A stretch of 64,000 nt of DNA, from contig NZ_BMOD01000025.1 in NCBI RefSeq assembly GCF_014646895.1, forward strand, positions 10,724 to 74,723, given 5' to 3'. The stretch comes from Deinococcus roseus (GTDB lineage: Bacteria; Deinococcota; Deinococci; Deinococcales; Deinococcaceae). Of this stretch, positions 33,201-40,869 are shown piece after piece. The number at the start of each line of letters is the position of its first letter. The first letter of the stretch is position 1. The notes under the pieces are model-generated. The model made no database searches, had not been told where the DNA came from, and saw nothing but the letters and a program-made list of their open reading frames with translations. Position numbers and translations under genes: made by a program.

Positions 33201-34420
33201 GTTTTCAGGGTGGTGTTGATGTAAAAAGGGCTCTTTGCCCAGTCCACCAGCGGGGTGGGGGTGTGCAAATTCAGGCTGGCGGGGATCTGCTGGTGCTGCA
33301 GTCCCAGCAGGGTTTTCATCAGGCCTGCCATGCCTGCTGCAGTGTTGACGTGCCCGATGTTGGTTTTCACCGAACCCAGTGCAACCGTTCCTGCTTCCAC
33401 GCCCTCATATGCCTGTCCCAGTGCACGCAGTTCGATGGGGTCTCCCAGGCGGGTGGCGCTGCCGTGCGCCTCCACATAAGACACCTGCTGGGGTTCGATG
33501 CCTGCCACGCCCAGCGCTTCCAGGATCACCTCGGACTGGCCAGGAACCCCTGGAGCGGTGTAGCCCACCTTGTGGGCCCCATCGTTGTTGAGGGCGCTGC
33601 CCAGCAAAACCCCATGAATGAAATCCCCATCCCTGAGGGCGTCTTCCATGCGTTTGAGCAGCACCACACCCACCCCGCTGCCAAACAGGGTGCCGTCTGC
33701 ATGCTGGTCAAAGGAGCGGCAGTGCCCATCCGAGGACACAATCCCTTCTGGCTGGTACAGGTAACCCCCAATTTTGGGCAAAGCCAGGGACACTGCACCC
33801 GCCAGTGCCAGATCCGATTCTCCGCTGAGCAGGCTCTGGCACCCCAGGTGGATGGCCACCAGCGAACTCGAGCAGGCGGTCTGCACGGTCAGGCTGGGCC
33901 CCCGCAAATTCAGCTTGTAGGAGATGCGGGACGCCAGGTAATCCTTGCCGTTCCCCACGATGGCCGGAAAGCCACCCATGCTTTCCATCAGTTCCCGGTG
34001 GGCCGAAAGGTTGTACCACAGGTACCCGTTTTCTCCGGTTCCAGCGTACACCGAGACCCGTTCTTTCAGGGTGTCCGGAACGTACCCGGCGTTCTCGAAG
34101 GCCTCCCAGGCGGTTTCCAGCAGCAGGCGGTGCTGCGGGTCCATGATGCTGGCCTCGCGGGGGGTGAAACCAAAAAAGCTGTGGTCAAAAAGCTCAATCC
34201 CTTCCAGATAAGGCCGTGCCCTGACATAGTTGGGGTCCTGCAGCAGTTCCTGGGAAACCCCGGCCTGCAAGAGTTCTTCCATGCTGAAGGTGCGGATGCA
34301 CTCGCGGCCCTCTTGCAGGTTCTGCCAGAATTCCGAGAGGTTCTGGGCGTCTGGGAAGCGTCCAGCCATGCCAATGATGGCGATGCTCTGGCTGTGGTCT
34401 CTGTCCAAAAAATCATTCAT
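30242..34420 (-). CDS. Type I PKS module KS-AT-ACP with terminal thioester reductase
   Basis: 1392 residues. KS 10-435: active Cys183 in QTACSSSLVAIHLG, His in VEAHGSATRLGDPIE (usually HGTGT), and NIGHVNTAAGMAG. AT about 505-830: Ser629 in LIGHSLGEYVAV, HPFHS in the specificity region. ACP about 915-990: Ser950 in FFELGGHSLLAVQ. Reductase about 1020-1385: NADPH motif LLTGATGFLGAFVV and YxxxK in TGYAISKWVAEQL. No KR, DH or ER, so the keto group stays. It should extend the peptide by one malonyl-type unit, probably hydroxymalonyl from the dedicated ACP, and release an aldehyde or alcohol. HPFHS is closer to malonyl-type AT domains, so the extender needs a test. Overlaps NRPS 2 by 4 bases. Confidence 0.92.
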   Translation of the reverse strand: MNDFLDRDHSQSIAIIGMAGRFPDAQNLSEFWQNLQEGRECIRTFSMEELLQAGVSQELLQDPNYVRARPYLEGIELFDHSFFGFTPREASIMDPQHRLLLETAWEAFENAGYVPDTLKERVSVYAGTGENGYLWYNLSAHRELMESMGGFPAIVGNGKDYLASRISYKLNLRGPSLTVQTACSSSLVAIHLGCQSLLSGESDLALAGAVSLALPKIGGYLYQPEGIVSSDGHCRSFDQHADGTLFGSGVGVVLLKRMEDALRDGDFIHGVLLGSALNNDGAHKVGYTAPGVPGQSEVILEALGVAGIEPQQVSYVEAHGSATRLGDPIELRALGQAYEGVEAGTVALGSVKTNIGHVNTAAGMAGLMKTLLGLQHQQIPASLNLHTPTPLVDWAKSPFYINTTLKTWEPFGGRRIAGVSSFGLGGTNAHVIVEEAPQRAPAAPSRTPQLLLFSGRSENAAQQQAQQLAEHLKGAKETLPDVAYTLQVGRKAFSHRRAVVAKSLEEAVQKLQQPAASQLAAPSPEVAWMFPGVGERYAATIRDLYDTEPVFRESLDHCCERLTAHVGLDLRTLLWQEGQVNFRDLRGGAAAGELGRTRHAQPALFAVEYSLAQLWQAWGIQPARLIGHSLGEYVAVTLAGVMSLPDALRVVALRAALIDQEPVGAMLAVPLSEQDILKRLKDGLSLAAVNAPALCVVSGTLEAVGALETELLQEGLAARRLAATHPFHSSRLEHLKPALLQLLQGVKLQAPEIPVLSNLTGNWLTENEACNPAYWAEHLCAPVRFSQGISRLAEDFQGILLEVGPAQSLSVFARQHLQADTHPVFSVLPHPFEQLPAQQHALQTLGKLWCQGVQIDWQGFYASEQRCRVPLPTYPFERQYHWIEPAKQETAVQAATLAFSESQPQQGETSSTPSLSNSNAEQQLLDLYSELLGIQNIRKDQGFFELGGHSLLAVQLISRIREVFGAKLQLVTLFQAPSVEALLPLLDAQPSRQETLDFWQEARLEAEIRPQAGQVAFSGVPGKVLLTGATGFLGAFVVDELLQQTDAQICCLIRAENEAEARERLLANLQNYGVLPADPARLERLQIIVGDLIQRNFGLSAETYQQLAQEVQAVYHVAAWVNWIYPYQALKAANVEGTIEVLRFAVQGTLKPVHHVSSTAVFDVPTYPESSLPAEDFDLASLDYSEGMLTGYAISKWVAEQLVLEARRRGIPTSIYRAAYVAGHSQTGACNTGDFIYRMTKGCIELGLVPDIHVQLNIAPVDFVAEGLVRLSLSQAAGTFHVVNSETSFWQEIIGWMGTLGYPLSKVHYDRWISKIAATPENALYPLVPYLPEDFHAPEDGSAQGRLVDSTLTTSLLQQEGVTCPTANAELLQVYHRFMVHKGFLQDAVTPA

Positions 34421-37400
34421 GTGTCTCCTCGGCGTTGCTGCCTGCGCTGCATGGCCTGACGGCGTTGCTGTCCACGGTCCAGGGCCTGTTCGGCCTGATC
34501 CTTGCCGGATCCTTCCTGCTGGAGGTGCAGGGCAAAACTGCGAATGGTGGGATGTTCAAAAAACAAAGTCATGGGAAGTTCTCGTTCCAGACATGCCTGC
34601 ACCCTGGCATGCAACTGGACCAGCAGCAGGGAATGTCCCCCCACCTCAAAGAAGCTGTCTTCCACGCTGAGCTGGGTCTGCCCCAGCAACTCACACCACA
34701 GCTCTAAGAGCTGGGTTTCCAGAGCGCCCGAAGGGGGAACAAGGGGGCGTTCTGCAGCACTCCACTGGGGTTCGGGGAGTTGCTTGCGGTCCAGTTTGCC
34801 GTTGGCGTTCAGGGGCATCTCTGGCAGCACCACCACCCAGGAGGGGACCATGTAATCGGGAAGGTGCAGGGCCACGTGCTGCCTGAGCCGTTGCACGTCC
34901 AGTACATCTGTCAGCACCACGTAAGCCCCCAGGCGGTCCTGATGGCCGATCACCACGGCTTCCCGGACCTGGGGATGCTGGTTCAGCACCGCTTCGATTT
35001 CCCCGAGTTCGATGCGGAAACCGCGAATTTTCACCTGGTGGTCCAGCCGTCCCAGGAATTCCAGTTGACCTTGCACGTTCCAGCGCACCAGATCTCCGGT
35101 GCGGTACAGCCTGCCTCCTGGCACAAAAGGATCCTCCAGGAACACTTCAGCGGTGCGCTTCTGGTCTTTGAAGTAACCCCTGCCCACACCCACCCCACCC
35201 ACAAAGAGTTCTCCGGGGGTGCCAAGCGGCACGGGTTTGAGCTGCGGGTTCAGCACGTAAAGCTGCATGTTGGGGATCACCGACCCGATGGGGGTGATGC
35301 GGGTGTGCTCTGGCAAGGGGGCGTGAAGGGCAAAGTGGGCCACGTCGTCCGAGCATTCGGTGGGACCGTAAGCGTTCAGCAGGGGAATGTGCGGGTAAAA
35401 CTGGAACCATGCTGTGCACAGGTCCGGGGGCAGGGCCTCTCCGGTGACCAGCAACCAGCGCAACTGCAACGCTGGCGGGGCCTGCAGTTGCAGAAGTTCG
35501 GTGGTGGCCCTGAGCAGGGAGGGCACGGTTTCCAGCACGCTCACCCCATCCTGCACAACACAACGCAACAGTCCCAGGGGATCGAGGGCCACTGCATCGG
35601 GGTAGACCACCGTCTGACCGCCCTGCAAGAGCGCCACCAGGAACTGCCACACCGATATGTCAAAGCACTGCGAGGCGGTCTGGGCCACCACATCCTCAGG
35701 GGTGAGCCTGAGGTCATGCACCTTGGCGTACAGGTGGTTGACCATGCCTTTTTGCAGCACCATCGCCCCTTTGGGCTTCCCGGTGGACCCCGAAGTGTAA
35801 ATCACATAAGCCAGGTTTTCCGGGCTGGTCTGCACCTCTGGGTTGCTGGTGGGCTGGTCTGTGAGGTCCAGGGCGTCCAGTGCAAGCTGCAGCACCGTTT
35901 CCGGGAGGCCCAGACGGGACACCCGATCCAGCACCTGCAGAAGGGAATGCTGGGTGAGGATCAGCGGGGCGTCCAGCTGTTCCAGCACCTGCCAGAGCCT
36001 CAATTCCGGGTGCTGGGGGTCCAGGGGCACGTAAGCTGCCCCCGCCTTGAACACCGCCAGCATCGCCATCAGGAAGTCCCCGGAGCGCTCCATCAGGATG
36101 GGCACCAGCACCTCTGGACCCACGCCCTGCTGCATCAGCAAATGGGACAGCCGGTTTGCACGGTCGTTCAGCTCCCGGTACGTGAGGTGACGGCCCTGGC
36201 AGGAGACAGCAATGTGATCTGGGGTGATTTCCACCTGTTTTTCAAACAGCACCTTGAAGCTGGAGTCCAGCGGGAAGTCCTGCTGGTTGCTGTTCCAGGT
36301 TCTGAGCAGCACATGTTCTTCTGATGGGGGCACAAAAGACCGTCTGGTGTGAGACCCTTCAGGCTCCTGCACCAGGGCCTGCAGCACCTCCCGGTACACC
36401 TGCCCGATCTGCTGCACCTGCTTTTCACCCAGCTGTGAGGTGTCGTAATGCAAATCCAGCGTCAGGGCAGAGGAATCCAGTCCCTGGTTGAATTCGGCCC
36501 TGAGGGGGTACTCTGTTTCCAGCACGGCACTGCGCTGCAACAATCTCCCGGCCTGCAACTTCAGGAGGTCTGCAGCCACATGGAAGTGGGTGTAATTGAA
36601 CACCACCTCGAAAGGCAGACTGCCCTGCTGTCCCTGCTGCATGCGGGCCATCGGGTAACGGCGGTGGGGCAGCAGCGAGCGTTCTTTCTGGTGCACCTGT
36701 CGGATCAAATCCAGAAAGCTCCCTTCCGTGAGGTCCAGCCGGAAGGGCAGGGTGTTCAGAAAGAGGCCCAGCACCTCCTCTGATTGCCCGGATTCCAGGC
36801 GTCCGCCCTGTTCCAGACCGCTCACAAGGTCCTGCTGGTTGGTCAGCACCGAAAGGGACTTGAGGTGCCAGGCCAGCAGCACGTGCTTGATGGACACCCC
36901 CAGTTCACGGGCCAGCAGGTGCAGTCTGGCTCCTTCTGCCTCTGCAACCTTCACCGGAGAGAGGGCCACCCCACGTTTCTGCAGGGTCTGGGAGGCCACC
37001 CATCTGGGCAGCACGGTGGCCTGGGCACCGGAAAGTTCCTGCTGCCAGAAACCCTTGCTCTCCGACTGCAACGCCTGCAGCTCGGCCTGCACGAAATCCC
37101 GATAAAGCGGCTGGGGGGTGGGTTTTTCGGGCAGGTCCTGGCCCTGCAAAAGCTGCTGGTAGCTGGAAAACAGCTCGGCCTGGAAAGCATTCACGCTCCA
37201 GCCGTCCAGCAGGGAATCGTGGAAACTCAGGGTGTACTGGTAGGTCTGGTCGTCCAGCAGATGCACCTGAAAACGGGCCAGCGGAGGAGAAGCCCAGTCG
37301 AAGCGCCACTGTTTTTCTTGCTGCAGGTCCTCGTGCAGGCGGTTTTCCTGGACCTGTGCATCCAGACCCCGCAAATCATGCAGTTCAAAAGGCACCTGCA

Positions 37401-40400
37401 CGTGACGGTGCACCCGTTGCAAGGGACCGCCCGGAGCACCCAGGTCAAAAGAGGTGCGCAAGATGGGGTGCCTGCGCACCAGACGGTCCAGCGCCTGAAT
37501 GAAAATGGGTTTGCGGAATTCCCCCTGGATGCGGTAGGTCATGATGTCGTGGTACAGGGCACTTCCGGCATGCAGTTCGCTCTGGAACACCAGTCCGGCC
37601 TGCAGGGTGGAGAGGGGATAAGCGTCTTCCAGGCCCTCTGGCAGCAACTCCAGGGCTGCGGATGGGACGAGGGAAAAGGGAACTGTGGTTTCTGTCTCTG
37701 CAACGCCATCTTGCAGGCTTGCCGCCAGTTCCCGCAGGGTGGGATGCTGGAAAAGCTGCTGCAGGGTGAGGCCCAGGCCTTTTTCACGGGCACGGGAAAT
37801 CACCGTGAGGCTGCGGATGGAGTCTCCTCCCAGCGCAAAGAAACCATCGTCCAGGCCCACTTTCTCCACGCCCAGCACCTGTGCCCAGATGTCTGCCAGG
37901 TCTTTTTCCTGTGCTGTGCTGGGGGCCACGTAAGCCTGCTGTTGCACCGTCAGATCTGGCAGGGGCAGGTTTTTGCGGTCCAGCTTGCCGTTGGGACTGA
38001 GGGGCAATGCCTCAAGGAACACCACATGCTGCGGCACCATGTGTTCGGGCAGGGTGCGGGAAAGCTGGCCGCGCACCTTGCTGGCTTGCAGCGGTTCAGC
38101 AGAAACCATGTAAGCCACCAGTTGCTCTGCCCCTGCAAAAGTGCGGGGCATCACGGCAGCGTCCTGCACACCAGACAGGCTTTTCAGGGCCACCTCGATT
38201 TCCCCGAGTTCGATGCGAAAACCACGGATTTTCACCTGGTGGTCCAGCCGCCCCAGAAATTCCAGTTCGCCCCGCGCGTTCCAGCGGGCAAGGTCTCCGG
38301 TGCGGTACACCCGTTCCCCGGATGGCAGGGTCACGAATTTTTCAGCGGTGAGGGCAGCTTTGCCGAGGTAGCCCCGGGCCAGTCCCGTCCCCTCAATCAG
38401 CAGTTCTCCAGGAATCCCAATCGGCAGCGGGCGCAAATTCTGGTCTGCGATGTGAATTCTGGTGTTGGCAATGGGCCGACCAATCGGCACCGAGGCGCGC
38501 TTTTCGTCTTGCTGGCAGGGCCAGAAGGTGACATCAATGGCAGCTTCGGTGGGGCCATACAGGTTGTGCAGTCCTGCCTTGCTGCGCGCAAAAAACTGCT
38601 GTGTGACATCCAGCGGCAGGGCTTCCCCGCTGCACATCACCTCCCTGAGGCTCGGGCAGCGTCCGGGGGCAAAATCCTGCAAGAACGCCCGCAGCATGGA
38701 CGGCACAAAGTGCAACACAGTGATCTTCTGCTGCTCGATCACCTCAGAGAGGTAACGGGGATCCCTGTGGCCTTCCGGGCGGGCCAGCACCAGGGTGGCC
38801 CCGGTGATCAGCGGCCAGAAAAACTCCCACACCGAGACATCGAAGCTCATGGGGGTTTTCTGCAACACCCGATCTTTTTCAGTGAGGCTGTAGATGTCCT
38901 GCATCCACAGCAGGCGGTTCACCACGCCCCGGTGGGTGTTCATCACCCCTTTGGGTTGCCCGGTGGACCCGGAAGTGTAAATGATGTAGGCGAGGCTGTC
39001 CGGGTCCAGGGGCACGGCAAGGTCCTCCTCCAGAGGGGGGCGAGGCAGATCTGCCACCTGCAAAACCACCAGGGTTTCCGGAACCCATCCGGGCACTGTG
39101 CCTTTCTCGATCAGCAGCACCCCCGCTTTGCTGTCCTGCAGCATGTAAGCCAGCCGTTCCTGGGGGTATCCCGGATCGAGGGGCACATAAGCTCCTCCGG
39201 CTTTCAACACGCCCAGCAGGGCCACCGGAAGGTGCCCGGAACGGTCCATCAGAATGGCCACCGGGATGTCTGGCCCCACCCCCAGGGCCTGCAGGTGGGC
39301 AGCCAGCAGGTCAGCCTGCTGATTCAGCTGGTGGTATGTGAGGGTTTTCTGTTCAAAGACCACCGCTGGAGCATCGGGGGTTTTCTGGGCCTGCTGCTCA
39401 ATGCGCTGGTGCAGCAGGAGGGGGCCTTGCAGCAGCACTTCTGTGCTGTTCCATTGCTGCAGGGTCTCGCGGTCCGCCTGCGTCAGGAAATCCAGTTCAC
39501 CCAGTTTTGCAGTGGGGTTCAGCAGCATTTCTTTCAAGAGGTGCTGGTAATGCTGGGCCAGCAGCTGCACCGAATTGTGCTCAAAAAGTTCGGTGCTGTA
39601 CTCAAAGATGCAACGGAAAGCGTTGCCTTCCTCAAAAACCAGCAGCTGCACATCAAACTTGGCGGTCTGGTTCAGGACTTCCCTGGGGGTGACGGTCATT
39701 TCACCCATGGAAAAAGCACTCAGGGGCGTCACCTGATGGGCGAACATCGCCTGAAACAGCGGGCTGTGACTGAAGTCGCGCTCCACCTCCAGCGTTTCCA
39801 GCACCCGCTCAAAAGGCACCTGCTGGTGTTCCAGGGCACTGAGGGTGGTGCCTTTCACCTTCTGGAAGGCCTGCTGCACGGTGAGGGTTTCCGGCAGGTC
39901 TGAGCGCAACACCACGGTGTTGGCAAAGTACCCCACGGTGTTCTGCCATTCCGCGCGGGAGCGGCCCAGGGTGGGGGTGCCAGTGGTCACCTCCTGCTGA
40001 CCGCTGGATTTGCACAGCAGCACCTGATAGGCCGTCAGCAGCACCATGAAGGGGGTCAGATTCTGCCTGCGGGCCTCTGAACGCAGCAGACCTGCGAGTT
40101 CGCTGTCCAGTTGCAGCACCACCGCATCCCCATCGTCCCCCTGCAGGGCAGGCCTGGGGTGGTCCAGGGGCAGGTTCAGCAGGGGCAGCGGTCCAGCCAG
40201 ACGTTCTTTCCACTGGGTCAGGGAAGCATCCTCTGCGGATTGAACCTGTTGCAGGCTGGCATACGCCCCAAACGTCTGGGAGGGTGCAGGCAAACGTTGA
40301 CCTGCATACAGGGCACGCAGGTCCTGCAGCAGCAACCCCAGAGACCAGCCATCGGCCACGCTGTGGTGCACCACCAGGGAAAGGGTGTGCTGCACGTCAG

Positions 40401-40845
40401 AATGGTGAATCAGCGAAATGCGCAGCAGGGGTCCGGTGCGCAGGTCAAAGAGGGTGCGGGCCTCCTGCAGCAGCATCTGTTCTGTGCGTTCAGGGCTTTC
40501 CTGGCTGAAGTCCAGCATCTGAAAAGGCACTTCCAGATCAGCATGCACCACCTGCAAAAACCGTTCGCCGTCCTGCTGGAAGGTGGTTCTGAGGGCTTCA
40601 TGGCGCTGAACGAGGTGCTGCAGGGCCGTTTTCAGGCGCGAAACCTCCAGGTTTCCCTGCAGTTCCAGGGCCGTGGCCATGTTGTAGGCCCGGCTGGGAC
40701 GCAACTCCGACAGGAAGTACAGGCGCTGCTGGGCGGGGGTCATGGGATAAGTTCTGGGCGCTGTGGCCTGCCGTTCCCGCAGCCGTTCCAGCACCTTCTG
40801 GCGCTGTTCGGGGGTCAGGTTTTTCAGGAGGTCATTCTGGGTCAT
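34417..40845 (-). CDS. NRPS, two modules C-A(Ser)-T-C-A(Dap?)-T
   Basis: 2142 residues. C1 (30-460) has HHSVADG. A1 (480-965) has specificity residues D-V-W-H-M-S-L-I-D-K read from FDVSVW, VLHFVPSML, VMCSGEAL and LYGPTEAAID, the serine pattern seen in EntF. T1 has GGDS (about 1006). C2 (1060-1495) has HDSLLDG instead of HHxxxDG. A2 (1515-2010) gives D-I-W-E-L-T-A-D-D-K from FDISVW, VLETVPSLL, LVTGEAL and AYGPTECSDD; the acidic pocket suits an amine side chain, and SbnA/SbnB in the operon point to 2,3-diaminopropionate. T2 has GGHS (about 2070). It accepts the chain from NRPS 1 and passes it to the PKS. The codes are my own hand alignment. Confidence 0.93.
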   Translation of the reverse strand: MTQNDLLKNLTPEQRQKVLERLRERQATAPRTYPMTPAQQRLYFLSELRPSRAYNMATALELQGNLEVSRLKTALQHLVQRHEALRTTFQQDGERFLQVVHADLEVPFQMLDFSQESPERTEQMLLQEARTLFDLRTGPLLRISLIHHSDVQHTLSLVVHHSVADGWSLGLLLQDLRALYAGQRLPAPSQTFGAYASLQQVQSAEDASLTQWKERLAGPLPLLNLPLDHPRPALQGDDGDAVVLQLDSELAGLLRSEARRQNLTPFMVLLTAYQVLLCKSSGQQEVTTGTPTLGRSRAEWQNTVGYFANTVVLRSDLPETLTVQQAFQKVKGTTLSALEHQQVPFERVLETLEVERDFSHSPLFQAMFAHQVTPLSAFSMGEMTVTPREVLNQTAKFDVQLLVFEEGNAFRCIFEYSTELFEHNSVQLLAQHYQHLLKEMLLNPTAKLGELDFLTQADRETLQQWNSTEVLLQGPLLLHQRIEQQAQKTPDAPAVVFEQKTLTYHQLNQQADLLAAHLQALGVGPDIPVAILMDRSGHLPVALLGVLKAGGAYVPLDPGYPQERLAYMLQDSKAGVLLIEKGTVPGWVPETLVVLQVADLPRPPLEEDLAVPLDPDSLAYIIYTSGSTGQPKGVMNTHRGVVNRLLWMQDIYSLTEKDRVLQKTPMSFDVSVWEFFWPLITGATLVLARPEGHRDPRYLSEVIEQQKITVLHFVPSMLRAFLQDFAPGRCPSLREVMCSGEALPLDVTQQFFARSKAGLHNLYGPTEAAIDVTFWPCQQDEKRASVPIGRPIANTRIHIADQNLRPLPIGIPGELLIEGTGLARGYLGKAALTAEKFVTLPSGERVYRTGDLARWNARGELEFLGRLDHQVKIRGFRIELGEIEVALKSLSGVQDAAVMPRTFAGAEQLVAYMVSAEPLQASKVRGQLSRTLPEHMVPQHVVFLEALPLSPNGKLDRKNLPLPDLTVQQQAYVAPSTAQEKDLADIWAQVLGVEKVGLDDGFFALGGDSIRSLTVISRAREKGLGLTLQQLFQHPTLRELAASLQDGVAETETTVPFSLVPSAALELLPEGLEDAYPLSTLQAGLVFQSELHAGSALYHDIMTYRIQGEFRKPIFIQALDRLVRRHPILRTSFDLGAPGGPLQRVHRHVQVPFELHDLRGLDAQVQENRLHEDLQQEKQWRFDWASPPLARFQVHLLDDQTYQYTLSFHDSLLDGWSVNAFQAELFSSYQQLLQGQDLPEKPTPQPLYRDFVQAELQALQSESKGFWQQELSGAQATVLPRWVASQTLQKRGVALSPVKVAEAEGARLHLLARELGVSIKHVLLAWHLKSLSVLTNQQDLVSGLEQGGRLESGQSEEVLGLFLNTLPFRLDLTEGSFLDLIRQVHQKERSLLPHRRYPMARMQQGQQGSLPFEVVFNYTHFHVAADLLKLQAGRLLQRSAVLETEYPLRAEFNQGLDSSALTLDLHYDTSQLGEKQVQQIGQVYREVLQALVQEPEGSHTRRSFVPPSEEHVLLRTWNSNQQDFPLDSSFKVLFEKQVEITPDHIAVSCQGRHLTYRELNDRANRLSHLLMQQGVGPEVLVPILMERSGDFLMAMLAVFKAGAAYVPLDPQHPELRLWQVLEQLDAPLILTQHSLLQVLDRVSRLGLPETVLQLALDALDLTDQPTSNPEVQTSPENLAYVIYTSGSTGKPKGAMVLQKGMVNHLYAKVHDLRLTPEDVVAQTASQCFDISVWQFLVALLQGGQTVVYPDAVALDPLGLLRCVVQDGVSVLETVPSLLRATTELLQLQAPPALQLRWLLVTGEALPPDLCTAWFQFYPHIPLLNAYGPTECSDDVAHFALHAPLPEHTRITPIGSVIPNMQLYVLNPQLKPVPLGTPGELFVGGVGVGRGYFKDQKRTAEVFLEDPFVPGGRLYRTGDLVRWNVQGQLEFLGRLDHQVKIRGFRIELGEIEAVLNQHPQVREAVVIGHQDRLGAYVVLTDVLDVQRLRQHVALHLPDYMVPSWVVVLPEMPLNANGKLDRKQLPEPQWSAAERPLVPPSGALETQLLELWCELLGQTQLSVEDSFFEVGGHSLLLVQLHARVQACLERELPMTLFFEHPTIRSFALHLQQEGSGKDQAEQALDRGQQRRQAMQRRQQRRGDT

Positions 40846-40869
40846 GGGGGCTCCAAGTCAAATCAGGCA

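Noticed and set aside
36784..39903. A 1039-codon open frame on the plus strand inside the NRPS gene
   Set aside because: It is antisense to a fully recognisable NRPS, has no domain and owes its length to GC-rich codon bias. Similar antisense frames at 14530-16812, 3187-4947, 42235-43869 and 11457-12596 were rejected on the same grounds.
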